Shown here piece by piece: positions 5,817-12,644 of a stretch of 12,644 nt of DNA. A program made the translations under genes and the position numbers. The stretch covers positions 1 through 12,644 of the forward strand of contig CAYMFM010000097.1 in assembly GCA_964389685.1 (NCBI GenBank), given 5' to 3'. The number at the start of each line of letters is the position of its first letter. Position 1 is the stretch's first letter. The notes below the pieces were generated by a model. That model saw nothing but the letters and a program-made list of their open reading frames with translations, made no database searches and was not told the DNA's origin. The stretch is from G020353115 sp964389685 (GTDB lineage Bacteria; Bacteroidota; Bacteroidia; Bacteroidales; VadinHA17).

Positions 5817-8216
5817 TTATTCATATCGTAACGCTTCCGCCGGATTTCTTGTAGCTGAACGCCAGCTTTGCCAATTTACTGTTAATAAAGCAATTCCAAG
5901 TGCAATAATTCCGGCTAAAACAAAGATCCACCAGCTCAGTTCTGTCTTATATACAAAATTTTGCAACCATTTATGCATTGTGTACCATGCCACGGGAGTT
6001 GCAATAATAAAAGCAACCATTACCCATGTTATGAATTCCTTATTCAGCAATATCAATATTTCGGAACTCTTAGCCCCTGCCACTTTGCGTATTCCGATTT
6101 CTTTAGTACGCCGATCGATGGAAAAAATTGCCATTCCAAGAATCCCCAGGATTGAAATTACCATTGCAAGCAGGGCAAAAGCAATAGTGATATTTTTTAA
6201 TCTTGTCTCTGCCTGGTATTTTTCGTCCAGAAGATCATCAAAGAAACTGTATGAGAATTCTCTGTCATCTCTGTGTTTCTTGTAAATATCACGGATATAA
6301 TTAAGTGTTTCAGATCTGTTTCCAGGTGCTATTCGTACATTCATTGTCATAATATTCTGAGGGTCGTTGGTCATGACCAGTGGTCCGATGGGATAATGTA
6401 AAGGCCTGAAATGAAAATCTTTTACAACTCCGACAATTACATTATTTCCAATCCTCTGTCCGACAGGATCATCAAATGCCAGAATTTTTTCTGCTGTTTC
6501 GTTAATAACGATCGGGAGAGACATGGTATAATCTTTCCCTTCTTTCATGCTCTTGGTTGCATCTTCATGTTCTTTCCAAAAACCGCTGTAGTCCATTTGC
6601 AGAAACTGACCTTTTATTACTTCCAGCCTGTAAGTTTCTGCATAATCCTCATCCACGAAATAAAGGTAAGTCTGTAACGTATCTACTCTTCCCTGATGGC
6701 TTAAGGGGAGGTTATATCTGAAAGCAAAATCAACAGGTGCATACGTGCTTGCTGAAACGCTTAAGATATTTGGATTTTTCAACAACTCTTCTTTAAATCG
6801 CTTATTACCATACCATAATCCCGTTGGAATGACAACCACATCATTGTCATCAATACCCAGGTCTTTGTTATGGATATAATTTAACTGTTTAACAAACAGA
6901 GATGTTGAAGCAATAAAAAAGATAGCTATTGTGAATTGAACAGTTACGAGTGACCTGATAAAATTACTCCTTGAACCAGAGACCGAACCTCCTCTGAATA
7001 TTCCAATAGGATTAAAGGAGGAGAGATAAAAGGCTGGAAATATCCCGGCAATAATACCTACCACTAAAGTCAGTAGGAAAAGGTTAATGATTAATCCGGG
7101 TGAGATATTAAATGCAAGCTCATTCGAGGAAAGGTCATTAAACCATGGGAAAATGAACCATACCATAAGGAGTGCAACCATAGTGGCTGCAAACGTTTGA
7201 GAGACAGATTCTGTCATGAATTGCCGGAAAATATTGATTCGACTGGCACCGGCTATTTTTCTGATTCCAATTTCAACATATCGTTCCGATGAACGGGCAA
7301 CTGACAATACCGAAAAATTAAGCGATATCATAATGATGATAAGGGATGCAAGACCTGAAAATATCCAGATATACTTGTAGCTACCGGGATTTCTATCGTA
7401 AACAGTATTCTGATAATCGGAATAAAGGTGTATATCTGTCAGGTGTTGGAACATAAGTTTGTCGGTATAGTTCGTATACCGGCTTATATGATTTGATATT
7501 GCTGAAAGAAACTGGTCATCGATCTGCACATCTTTTCTCAGTTTGATATATACCCTTACATGTCCCTTGTCACTCCAGCTTTCCGAATAACCCGAATACC
7601 GGCTATTCTTTTCTGAAAGGATGAATCCAAAATCCAGATGAGTTTGTTCAGGGATACGGATTACTCCGCCAACACTATAGACTTCCCTGGAATATTTATC
7701 GCTGATCAGTGTTTTCCCAATTGCCGGTTGATCTCCGAATATTTTTCTGGCTGTTTTTTCTGACAGAACAATATTCTCGGGTTTCTCAAAAGCACGTTCC
7801 GGGGAACCCTCGATAAATTGGAATCCTCCAAAAATAGTAAAGAAATCCTCGTTGGTCCAGCACATCCTTGCTTCAATTTTTTCATCACTTAGTTCTAATT
7901 GTAAAGGTGAATCTTCGGAGCTGTAACTAATGTAGGTGGCATATTCAATCTGGGGATAATCCATCTTCATTGTTTTAGCGACCGGGCGGTAGCATCCGGG
8001 TGATTTTACGATCTCATCTCCCTGCTTTGAAAGCGTAAGAACACGGTAAATACGCTGATAGTCAGGATGAAATTTTTCGTAGCTCAGCTCGTTGTACACC
8101 CAGAGGTAAATGAGTAAACTGGCAACAATGCCGAATGTAAATCCTGTGAAAGTGATAATCGAATAAATTGGTTTTCTGGTTAGATTCCGGAGTGCTATTT
8201 TTATTTGGTGATTCAT
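5817..8216 (-). CDS. FtsX/MacB-type ABC transporter permease (eight-helix form)
   Basis: A full-length 799-residue inner-membrane protein. Helix 1 spans about residues 18-40 and is followed by a MacB-like periplasmic domain (about 45-280). The first FtsX domain follows, with helices near 284-305, 338-358 and 376-398. A further helix at about 421-443 leads to a second periplasmic region (about 445-675), then a second FtsX domain with helices near 678-700, 728-748 and 761-781. Each FtsX half carries the hallmark EIGIRK-(I/V)AGA, at 315-324 and about 706-715, after helices 2 and 6. Such permeases work with an ATPase in mechanotransmission or lipoprotein/peptide export; no ATP-binding gene is in the window. 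Start ATG 8216 is 12 nt after the propeller gene stop, so the two are probably co-transcribed. No Shine-Dalgarno is seen. Substrate unknown. Confidence 0.9.
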   Translation of the reverse strand: MNHQIKIALRNLTRKPIYSIITFTGFTFGIVASLLIYLWVYNELSYEKFHPDYQRIYRVLTLSKQGDEIVKSPGCYRPVAKTMKMDYPQIEYATYISYSSEDSPLQLELSDEKIEARMCWTNEDFFTIFGGFQFIEGSPERAFEKPENIVLSEKTARKIFGDQPAIGKTLISDKYSREVYSVGGVIRIPEQTHLDFGFILSEKNSRYSGYSESWSDKGHVRVYIKLRKDVQIDDQFLSAISNHISRYTNYTDKLMFQHLTDIHLYSDYQNTVYDRNPGSYKYIWIFSGLASLIIIMISLNFSVLSVARSSERYVEIGIRKIAGASRINIFRQFMTESVSQTFAATMVALLMVWFIFPWFNDLSSNELAFNISPGLIINLFLLTLVVGIIAGIFPAFYLSSFNPIGIFRGGSVSGSRSNFIRSLVTVQFTIAIFFIASTSLFVKQLNYIHNKDLGIDDNDVVVIPTGLWYGNKRFKEELLKNPNILSVSASTYAPVDFAFRYNLPLSHQGRVDTLQTYLYFVDEDYAETYRLEVIKGQFLQMDYSGFWKEHEDATKSMKEGKDYTMSLPIVINETAEKILAFDDPVGQRIGNNVIVGVVKDFHFRPLHYPIGPLVMTNDPQNIMTMNVRIAPGNRSETLNYIRDIYKKHRDDREFSYSFFDDLLDEKYQAETRLKNITIAFALLAMVISILGILGMAIFSIDRRTKEIGIRKVAGAKSSEILILLNKEFITWVMVAFIIATPVAWYTMHKWLQNFVYKTELSWWIFVLAGIIALGIALLTVNWQSWRSATRNPAEALRYE

Positions 8217-8228
8217 CTATTCAAAGAT

Positions 8229-9800
8229 TTATTTTACTATCATAAGAATATTCTCAAAATCTGAAACTGATGCGGCCAATTGAAACAGTTCTTTTTTCCT
8301 GGCCTCGGGTGCATGTGAGAGTTTAAATTGTTCGGATTTTATACGGTCTTTCAGATCTTTCCCTTTTAAGGATATCATTAATTCTCCATTTTTACCGATC
8401 ATATAGGAGGAAGGCCAGACCGGTATTCCTCCATCAATATTGTTTTCCAGGATCTCAGGGGAATAATTGAAGGGATCGCCTTTGATCACAGATAATTGGT
8501 GATTCAATTTTGAATACAGCGCATGGTAGATTTCTACGGTTTTATTTTTTCTGGTATTCGGGCAATCATAACCGTCTTTATCAAAAGTTATAAAAATGTA
8601 ATGGTTTGTTTCAGCAAACTGGCCAGGTATTATTTTCCCTGTCAGGTTAAAATCGGGATCAACTCCTTGTTGCCTGTTGACTTTGTAACTACCCATGTCA
8701 AGCACATAAATCGGCAATAACCGGTTTGGAGGGATTATTTGAAAAACAGTGTCGTTAAAAGCATTTCGGAAGTACATCTTTCCGTTGTATTCATATTGGA
8801 TACCCCTGTCAGTACCACGTTGCAATGATTTGGTATAATTGACCAGCCTTTCGTGCTGGACAAATGTTGAAAGAGTATCCCCTTGCCTGTTAAAAATTCC
8901 CAGCATATTATCGTCTTGCTCGTTAAAGATTCCCAGCAAATAATTATTTCCACTGAGTTTTTTTGAGTAGTTATTATTATCGATCCAGAATATATCCGAT
9001 TCCTGGTAAATATAATCGAAACTTACACTCCACATAGATCCCTGATACCATTGCGGAGGTGCAGGAATAACCCTCCCATGATTCAAGTCAACAATAATCT
9101 GTCCCTGCCCGATAATCTGTGAAGGATTTTCAGGATCATACCTTGTTGTTTGGCCAATATGGATTTCCGAGCAATCATATTCCATCAGGTATTTCTGTCC
9201 GGCTATATTATTGAGGTATGTATAAAATAATTTATTTCCAACAATCCTTACTGTTGTATTGTATGCCCCTTTAAATGTCATATCGCCATGAGCGATCACT
9301 TTATCAGGTAAAACCTGTATCCTTGTAAATTCATTTTTTACTATTGTATTGACAAATTTGCCATCTTGTGTATAGTGAAGGATTCCAAAAGGATTAATTG
9401 CGATAATGTAATCGTCGGTAAGATGATATTTGAATCCGACATCTTTTCTGAAGGCAGAATCGGGTGGTGATTCCAACCGAATGTATCTGATTTCGGAAGC
9501 TACATCCGATAATTTGTTTTCTGTAATATTATTCAGGCTACCTGCAATGTCAATTACCAGGGGTGGATGTAATGGATCAACAGAACGATCTTCTTTAAAC
9601 CGGAAGGTTCTGGATTGCCAGTTCAGGGTATCGGACAACTGTTTCTCAGAAATAACTTTTCCCGCTTCTTCTTTTTCCTTTTCCTGAAGGATAATCTCTT
9701 TTACCAATTCTTCTTCGTTGGTTTTCAGACGATTATTACGGCATGATGAGCAGAATATCACCGATAAACCTAGAAATAATAAAATTATTAGATGTTTCAT
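8229..9800 (-). CDS. 6-bladed beta-propeller lipoprotein
   Basis: A 523-residue protein starting at ATG 9800. A longer frame begins with TTG at 9806, but ATG gives a clean signal sequence MKHLIILLFLGLSVIF. Cysteine C20 (FCSSC) is the likely lipidation site, although C at -3 is unusual. A charged helix rich in E and K (about residues 28-55) links to the body. That body has the repeated strand pattern of the Bacteroidota 6-bladed propeller family (PF17170-like), including SEIRYIRLES near residue 103 and HLTDDYIIAINPFG near 127. Residues 288-298 and 299-309 are a local duplication, LLGIFNEQDDN/MLGIFNRQGDT. Ligand and function are unknown. It precedes the FtsX-type gene by 12 nt, so it may be the outer, substrate-contacting partner of that permease; this is inference from context. 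Confidence 0.8.
   Translation of the reverse strand: MKHLIILLFLGLSVIFCSSCRNNRLKTNEEELVKEIILQEKEKEEAGKVISEKQLSDTLNWQSRTFRFKEDRSVDPLHPPLVIDIAGSLNNITENKLSDVASEIRYIRLESPPDSAFRKDVGFKYHLTDDYIIAINPFGILHYTQDGKFVNTIVKNEFTRIQVLPDKVIAHGDMTFKGAYNTTVRIVGNKLFYTYLNNIAGQKYLMEYDCSEIHIGQTTRYDPENPSQIIGQGQIIVDLNHGRVIPAPPQWYQGSMWSVSFDYIYQESDIFWIDNNNYSKKLSGNNYLLGIFNEQDDNMLGIFNRQGDTLSTFVQHERLVNYTKSLQRGTDRGIQYEYNGKMYFRNAFNDTVFQIIPPNRLLPIYVLDMGSYKVNRQQGVDPDFNLTGKIIPGQFAETNHYIFITFDKDGYDCPNTRKNKTVEIYHALYSKLNHQLSVIKGDPFNYSPEILENNIDGGIPVWPSSYMIGKNGELMISLKGKDLKDRIKSEQFKLSHAPEARKKELFQLAASVSDFENILMIVK
8874..8939 (-). repeat. 33-bp in-frame tandem duplication
   Basis: Two adjacent 33-bp units (8907-8939 and 8874-8906 in reading order) match at 26 of 33 positions and encode LLGIFNEQDDN and MLGIFNRQGDT in the propeller protein. 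The reading frame is kept. Confidence 0.75.
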
Positions 9801-9814
9801 CTCCAAGTTATTAG

Positions 9815-9830
9815 ATATAATATATTATAT
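9815..9830. repeat. 16-bp AT-only palindrome upstream of the propeller gene
   Basis: ATATAATATATTATAT is a perfect palindrome 14 nt upstream of ATG 9800. It could be a promoter-region or binding site, but A/T-only palindromes arise easily by chance. Confidence 0.3.
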
Positions 9831-9832
9831 TA

Positions 9833-9855
9833 AAAGTAACAAAAATTGTTACTTT
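9833..9855 (-). terminator. 10-bp hairpin across the small lipoprotein stop codon
   Basis: AAAGTAACAA (9833-9842) and TTGTTACTTT (9846-9855) form a perfect 10-bp stem with a 3-nt AAA/TTT loop. The TAA stop of the 67-aa lipoprotein gene (9849-9851) lies in the stem. No U-run follows, only A/T-rich sequence. It may attenuate transcription or stabilise an mRNA end between the two lipoprotein genes rather than fully terminate. Confidence 0.45.
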
Positions 9856-10052
9856 AAAAACTGCGGAGTAGTTGTCGGCCCATGAACAACCAGTTCACCT
9901 TTGCTGGTAACTTCCATGGCATCTATGATTGGATATCCGGGATCAAATACAGGGCCATCACTTATTTCAACGAATGGCCCCGTTGGTTTATCGGTACAAC
10001 CATACATGAACAAAGTCAAAAATCCGGCTACGTTGCATATGAAGTACTTCAT
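9849..10052 (-). CDS. small predicted lipoprotein, 67 aa
   Basis: The product begins MKYFICNVAGFLTLFMYGCTDKPTGPF. It has a short hydrophobic signal sequence and a likely lipidated cysteine at C19, after G18. The mature part is only about 49 residues, acidic and Gly/Pro-rich (EISDGPVFDPGYP, then ELVVHGPTTTPQ). I do not recognise the family. It could be a complete tiny lipoprotein or the N-terminal remnant of a longer surface protein, since it ends abruptly. The start is ATG 10052; no clear Shine-Dalgarno is present. The ATG lies in a perfect 14-bp palindrome, ATGAAGTACTTCAT (10039-10052). The propeller lipoprotein gene starts 48 nt downstream on the same strand, so the two may share a transcript. 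Confidence 0.55.
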   Translation of the reverse strand: MKYFICNVAGFLTLFMYGCTDKPTGPFVEISDGPVFDPGYPIIDAMEVTSKGELVVHGPTTTPQFLK

Positions 10053-10242
10053 TTTCTGTCATTTTTTATATTCTGGTCGTTTTTGAGTTTTGATTTGCTG
10101 CTTAAAACATAATGTTACACTGGAAAAAGTGGAGAGGATTTTATAAAACCTGCATTCTTATCTTGCCTGTCGGCAGAAAGGTTTGCTAAAAAACCAACAT
10201 TGTTATTTCCCATTTACAATGTTAGCGTTTCGTTGGTTATTT
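10053..10242. other. intergenic region between TlpA-like and small lipoprotein genes
   Basis: 190 bp. It contains the terminator of the TlpA-like gene (10190-10223), a fragment of a GC-rich hairpin word, TGCCTGTCGGCA (about 10164-10175), that resembles a common Bacteroidota dispersed element, and AACATAATGTT (about 10107-10117). A promoter for the downstream - strand lipoprotein genes should lie here; TATGTTTT near 10105-10112 (- strand) is only a rough match to the -7 consensus. Confidence 0.5.
10190..10223 (-). terminator. rho-independent terminator of the TlpA-like gene
   Basis: AACATTGT (- strand, 10223-10216) pairs perfectly with ACAATGTT (10203-10196) across a 12-nt loop. It is followed on the - strand by GG and then six T residues. 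It starts 19 nt after the TlpA-like stop codon. The stem is A/T-rich, but the U-run is well placed. Confidence 0.65.
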
Positions 10243-11643
10243 TCACTCGTTTCTTTCTCCTATAGAATAATCGGCCCATGCATCTATTTGCTTAACAGAA
10301 TTTGGGCGTAATATAATTTTTTGATCCTTATCCAATATAAATAGTGTAGGTGTAGCAAAGACGTAATAATCTTTTACAACTTGGGTACCCCATTTTTTGT
10401 AGTCACACATACTAATAAATGGAAATATACTTGTGAAATTTTTAAAAACAGCTTTGTCCGTATCCAATGAAATAAAGACTACCTCTACGCCTTTTGATTT
10501 CCATTTCTCATAAAGGGGGAGGAGTTGCGTTAGTTCTTCTGCACACTTCGGACACCAGCTGGCTCCAAAAATCACGACTTTGTAAGATGATTGAATATCC
10601 GATAAACGATTGGGCGTTTTTATAACTAAACCACTTTTTAAAACATCTCCGCTAAAAACAATATCGGGTGCTGTATTACCTTTTTTCATGGCTCGATACG
10701 ACTCTAATTGTTTTGCCAAATCATCATTTACCGTACAACTATTCTGTGTTAAAACTTTTATAGCCAAATATTCTGATGCCTGAAGCAAGCTTTGTCGCTC
10801 TAATAAATCAAATAGATATTTGGTGATTTCGTTAAACTTCTTTTCGTTTTTTGACAAGTTTGTTATCAAAAAATTGGTGGAAATGTTTATTTCTTTATAA
10901 ACGGTATCGAGTGGTTGCCCCATATTTTCTAATAACCAGAAATGACTTTCGATGGCATCTTTTAGCAATCCGCTCTTGTAGAGTCGTTCATAGGTGTAAT
11001 CCATTTTCCTGAAAGCTTCTAAAGTTGCCGGAATTTCTTCGGTACGGTATTGGGCAACCGTGGAAACCGAACTTACCAATTTACGGGTAGGTAAAAACCA
11101 ACTTACATAGCTCTCAGGGTCTAAGCTTTTCAGAAAATCGTTATCCTCTTGTTTAATACGTTGCATTTCTGTTTCAATGGCTTGTTGCGGGTATTTTTGT
11201 TTTGCAAAAAGCGAATCTGCCTGATATATCTTTCGCAAATAAACCCAGGCACTCAACGCTTGCTCGCGTTTGGGATGTTCAACTGCATATTGCACAAACA
11301 ACTTATTTTCTTTTCCTGATATAGTAACAATACTTTCCGGCACACTCAAAACTTCGCCTTTCAACTGGATGTCTTCATTGGCAAGCACCACAAAATAAGC
11401 TTTGTTATCTGCTGCGGCTAAATACCCCATGCCCCTATCTTTATCCGCATAATTCAATTTAAAAACACCTTGCTCCGAAACCTTTGTACTATCAATGGCA
11501 TAAATACCAAAACCATCAATACCTATCAGGCGAACTTGCTGACCTGCTAAAGGAGGGAAATTGCCCGTGATAGTATGTTGGGCAAAAGTACTCACGGACA
11601 AAATGCTAAAAATCAATACAATGAATGCGTTAACTGTTTTCAT
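10243..11643 (-). CDS. secreted TlpA-like thiol-disulfide oxidoreductase with DUF4369-like N-terminus
   Basis: The 466-residue product has a signal peptide (MKTVNAFIVLIFSILS, then VSTFAQ). Residues 22-115 look like a DUF4369-type beta domain (HTITGNFPPLAGQQVRLIG). A mostly helical middle with charged residues spans about 120-310. A thioredoxin-like AhpC/TSA-Redoxin domain occupies about 318-455. The redox motif is W363-C364-P365-K366-C367, and the cis-proline is P432 in FATPTLFILD. It should act in the periplasm, reducing or isomerising disulfides of exported proteins; the exact partner is unknown. The length and domain order are usual for Bacteroidota TlpA-like proteins. Start ATG 11643 follows an A/T-rich leader without Shine-Dalgarno. 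The stop is followed by a good terminator. Base composition is low in G+C in the middle (one 60-nt line at 10801 is 23%). Confidence 0.88.
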   Translation of the reverse strand: MKTVNAFIVLIFSILSVSTFAQHTITGNFPPLAGQQVRLIGIDGFGIYAIDSTKVSEQGVFKLNYADKDRGMGYLAAADNKAYFVVLANEDIQLKGEVLSVPESIVTISGKENKLFVQYAVEHPKREQALSAWVYLRKIYQADSLFAKQKYPQQAIETEMQRIKQEDNDFLKSLDPESYVSWFLPTRKLVSSVSTVAQYRTEEIPATLEAFRKMDYTYERLYKSGLLKDAIESHFWLLENMGQPLDTVYKEINISTNFLITNLSKNEKKFNEITKYLFDLLERQSLLQASEYLAIKVLTQNSCTVNDDLAKQLESYRAMKKGNTAPDIVFSGDVLKSGLVIKTPNRLSDIQSSYKVVIFGASWCPKCAEELTQLLPLYEKWKSKGVEVVFISLDTDKAVFKNFTSIFPFISMCDYKKWGTQVVKDYYVFATPTLFILDKDQKIILRPNSVKQIDAWADYSIGERNE

Positions 11644-11745
11644 AAAAAAATTATTGTTTTTAAATTAAAAAAGGCGGAATGGCAAGATTAAGTGACAACC
11701 CTTCGACAAGCTCAGGGTGAAAAGTGACAGAAGTGTCGAAAGTGA
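11644..11745. repeat. REP-like element and GTCACTT repeats between FISUMP and TlpA-like genes
   Basis: The + strand word at 11699-11717 begins CCCTTCGACAAG and ends CTCAGGG; it is a common dispersed bacterial repeat. On the - strand it resembles the two hairpin units at 2671-2741 (ACCCTGAGCTTGTC versus ATCCTGAACTCGTT). It is flanked by three AGTGAC words (11691, 11723 and 11741) and a related AAGTGTC. The element forms the leader of the TlpA-like gene and begins at the FISUMP stop. Confidence 0.6.
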
Positions 11746-12644
11746 CTAATCCTTAATGCAGCGAACAGAAAAGCCGAATGCTCGGACGTCGCTGAACATA
11801 GTGGCATTGATACTGTCGAAGTACAGGGAGCGCGAGTCGGCGCCATCTACGGTACTCGACCAGCAGCGGCCGTAGGAACCAACACCGTTGAGCGAACCAG
11901 TGCTGTAGACGCGGTAGCCTGCTACGGGAAACTTTAAAGGGCTTGCGTAAGCGCCTGCAGAATTATTAGATGACCAACTTAATCGCTCGGCATCTAATTC
12001 TGCATTTGTTGGTAAACGATAACCGCTTGGGCATGGGTTGTTTACACCGCTTACGACCTGCCACAAGTTAGTGTTTTGTGGGCTACGCCAATCGTAAGGG
12101 CTGCTGGATGCAATAATAAAATTGCCGTGACCGGGATTGTTGCTGGTTGATAATGTTGTTGTAGTACCCGAAGTTCTAATTTGATGCCCATCGGCGCCTC
12201 TTCCCCATTGGTATAAATCGCCATACGAAGCTGCATCGGTGCTGCTTGTGGCTACCTGTGCAGCTCCGAGATTACGGTCCATCCATACTTTACCAGTGGT
12301 TGGGTTAATAACATCGTTCGGGCCAACAAACGTTATACCCGCGGCTGTTACCCATGTAGGCACTCCACTAACAAGAGTTAAAATTTGCCCGTCATCACCT
12401 GAGGCAACTGTTACCCATGCAGTACCATTCCAGTATTGCATATCGCCAGTGCTTGTGCCTGTTGGTACGCTTGGGTCGGTTTCGCTGCTGATAAATCCGC
12501 TTACATCGGGTATCTCCGAACGCACCAATGCCGTGGAATCGCCCAAAGCTGTTTTGGTTGCCAAACTGCTTAAATCCTGGTCGCCAGTGTTTACGCCTGA
12601 CAGATTACCCAAATTTGTGATGTCTGTGGATGTAATATTTGCAG
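11746..12644 (-). CDS. FISUMP-domain surface protein, N-terminus beyond window
   Basis: The frame is open to the right edge, so only the C-terminal 298 or so residues are seen. The visible N-terminal part has phage-tail-fibre-like low-complexity motifs (NLSGVNTGDQDLSS; GDMQYWNGTAWVTV; GDDGQILTLVSG), then a FISUMP domain (Fibrobacter succinogenes major paralogous domain, TIGR02145). Its hallmarks are VWMDRNLGAAQ (about 12262-12290), YGDLYQWGRGADG, NPCPSGYRLPTNAE (about 12000-12040), GRCWSS and the end GFSVRCIKD. It contains no T9SS tail, since the protein stops right after the FISUMP domain. No enzyme activity is known for this domain; a surface or adhesin-like role is inferred. It is richer in G+C (53% in one 60-nt line at 11881) than the neighbouring TlpA-like gene. 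Confidence 0.82.
   Translation of the reverse strand, partial: ANITSTDITNLGNLSGVNTGDQDLSSLATKTALGDSTALVRSEIPDVSGFISSETDPSVPTGTSTGDMQYWNGTAWVTVASGDDGQILTLVSGVPTWVTAAGITFVGPNDVINPTTGKVWMDRNLGAAQVATSSTDAASYGDLYQWGRGADGHQIRTSGTTTTLSTSNNPGHGNFIIASSSPYDWRSPQNTNLWQVVSGVNNPCPSGYRLPTNAELDAERLSWSSNNSAGAYASPLKFPVAGYRVYSTGSLNGVGSYGRCWSSTVDGADSRSLYFDSINATMFSDVRAFGFSVRCIKD

Noticed and set aside
5606..5824. 72-codon - strand frame overlapping the permease stop
   Set aside because: The ATG overlaps the permease end, which could suggest coupling, but the product is a basic, low-complexity translation of A/T-rich intergenic DNA with no signal or domain, and it runs across the promoter region of the next gene.
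10039..10052. 14-bp palindrome ATGAAGTACTTCAT at the small lipoprotein start
   Set aside because: It is made mostly of the start codon and codons for Lys-Tyr-Phe; with no loop it cannot form a simple hairpin, and a single copy gives no operator evidence.

Overview
The window most likely comes from a member of the Bacteroidota, probably class Bacteroidia. Several family signatures point there: a type IX secretion (T9SS) C-terminal tail on an arylsulfotransferase-like protein, an eight-helix double-FtsX permease, a 6-bladed beta-propeller lipoprotein, a DUF4369-like plus TlpA-like thioredoxin, a FISUMP-domain protein, and genes that mostly lack Shine-Dalgarno sequences. The finer taxonomic placement is inference. 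Both ends cut through genes. No tRNA, rRNA, CRISPR array, transposase or integrase was seen.

Layout. Bases 1-1975 (+ strand) hold the 3' part of an MFS transporter and, 3 nt later, a radical SAM/SPASM enzyme; the two look like one operon. Every other confident gene is on the - strand. Bases 2231-2653 encode a DNPH1/Rcl-type deoxynucleoside-monophosphate N-glycosidase. Next comes about 590 bp without an intact gene. It holds a pair of inverted REP-like hairpins, then a pyrimidine-rich mosaic of degenerate short repeats with a 58-bp perfect direct repeat. At 3242-3456 lies a gene remnant whose N- and C-terminal ends are fused out of frame; it resembles a thymidylate-synthase-like family. It sits 11 nt downstream of a large secreted arylsulfotransferase-like protein (3468-5516) with Ig-like domains and a T9SS tail.

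The right half is a - strand block. Transcription enters with a FISUMP protein (C-terminal 300 residues only), then a secreted TlpA-like thioredoxin that ends in a good intrinsic terminator (about 10190-10223). After that come a 67-aa predicted lipoprotein, a 6-bladed-propeller lipoprotein and an FtsX/MacB-type permease. The last two are 12 nt apart and probably co-transcribed. No ATPase partner for the permease is present.

How the genes relate. The right-hand block looks like cell-envelope and secretion functions. The DNPH1-like gene and the thymidylate-synthase-like remnant both touch deoxynucleotide metabolism and may once have been neighbours. The most unusual DNA is the 2654-3456 interval, with the repeat mosaic and the internally deleted gene. 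Nothing in the window clearly amounts to a new multi-gene system; the best leads are listed as findings with their uncertainty.
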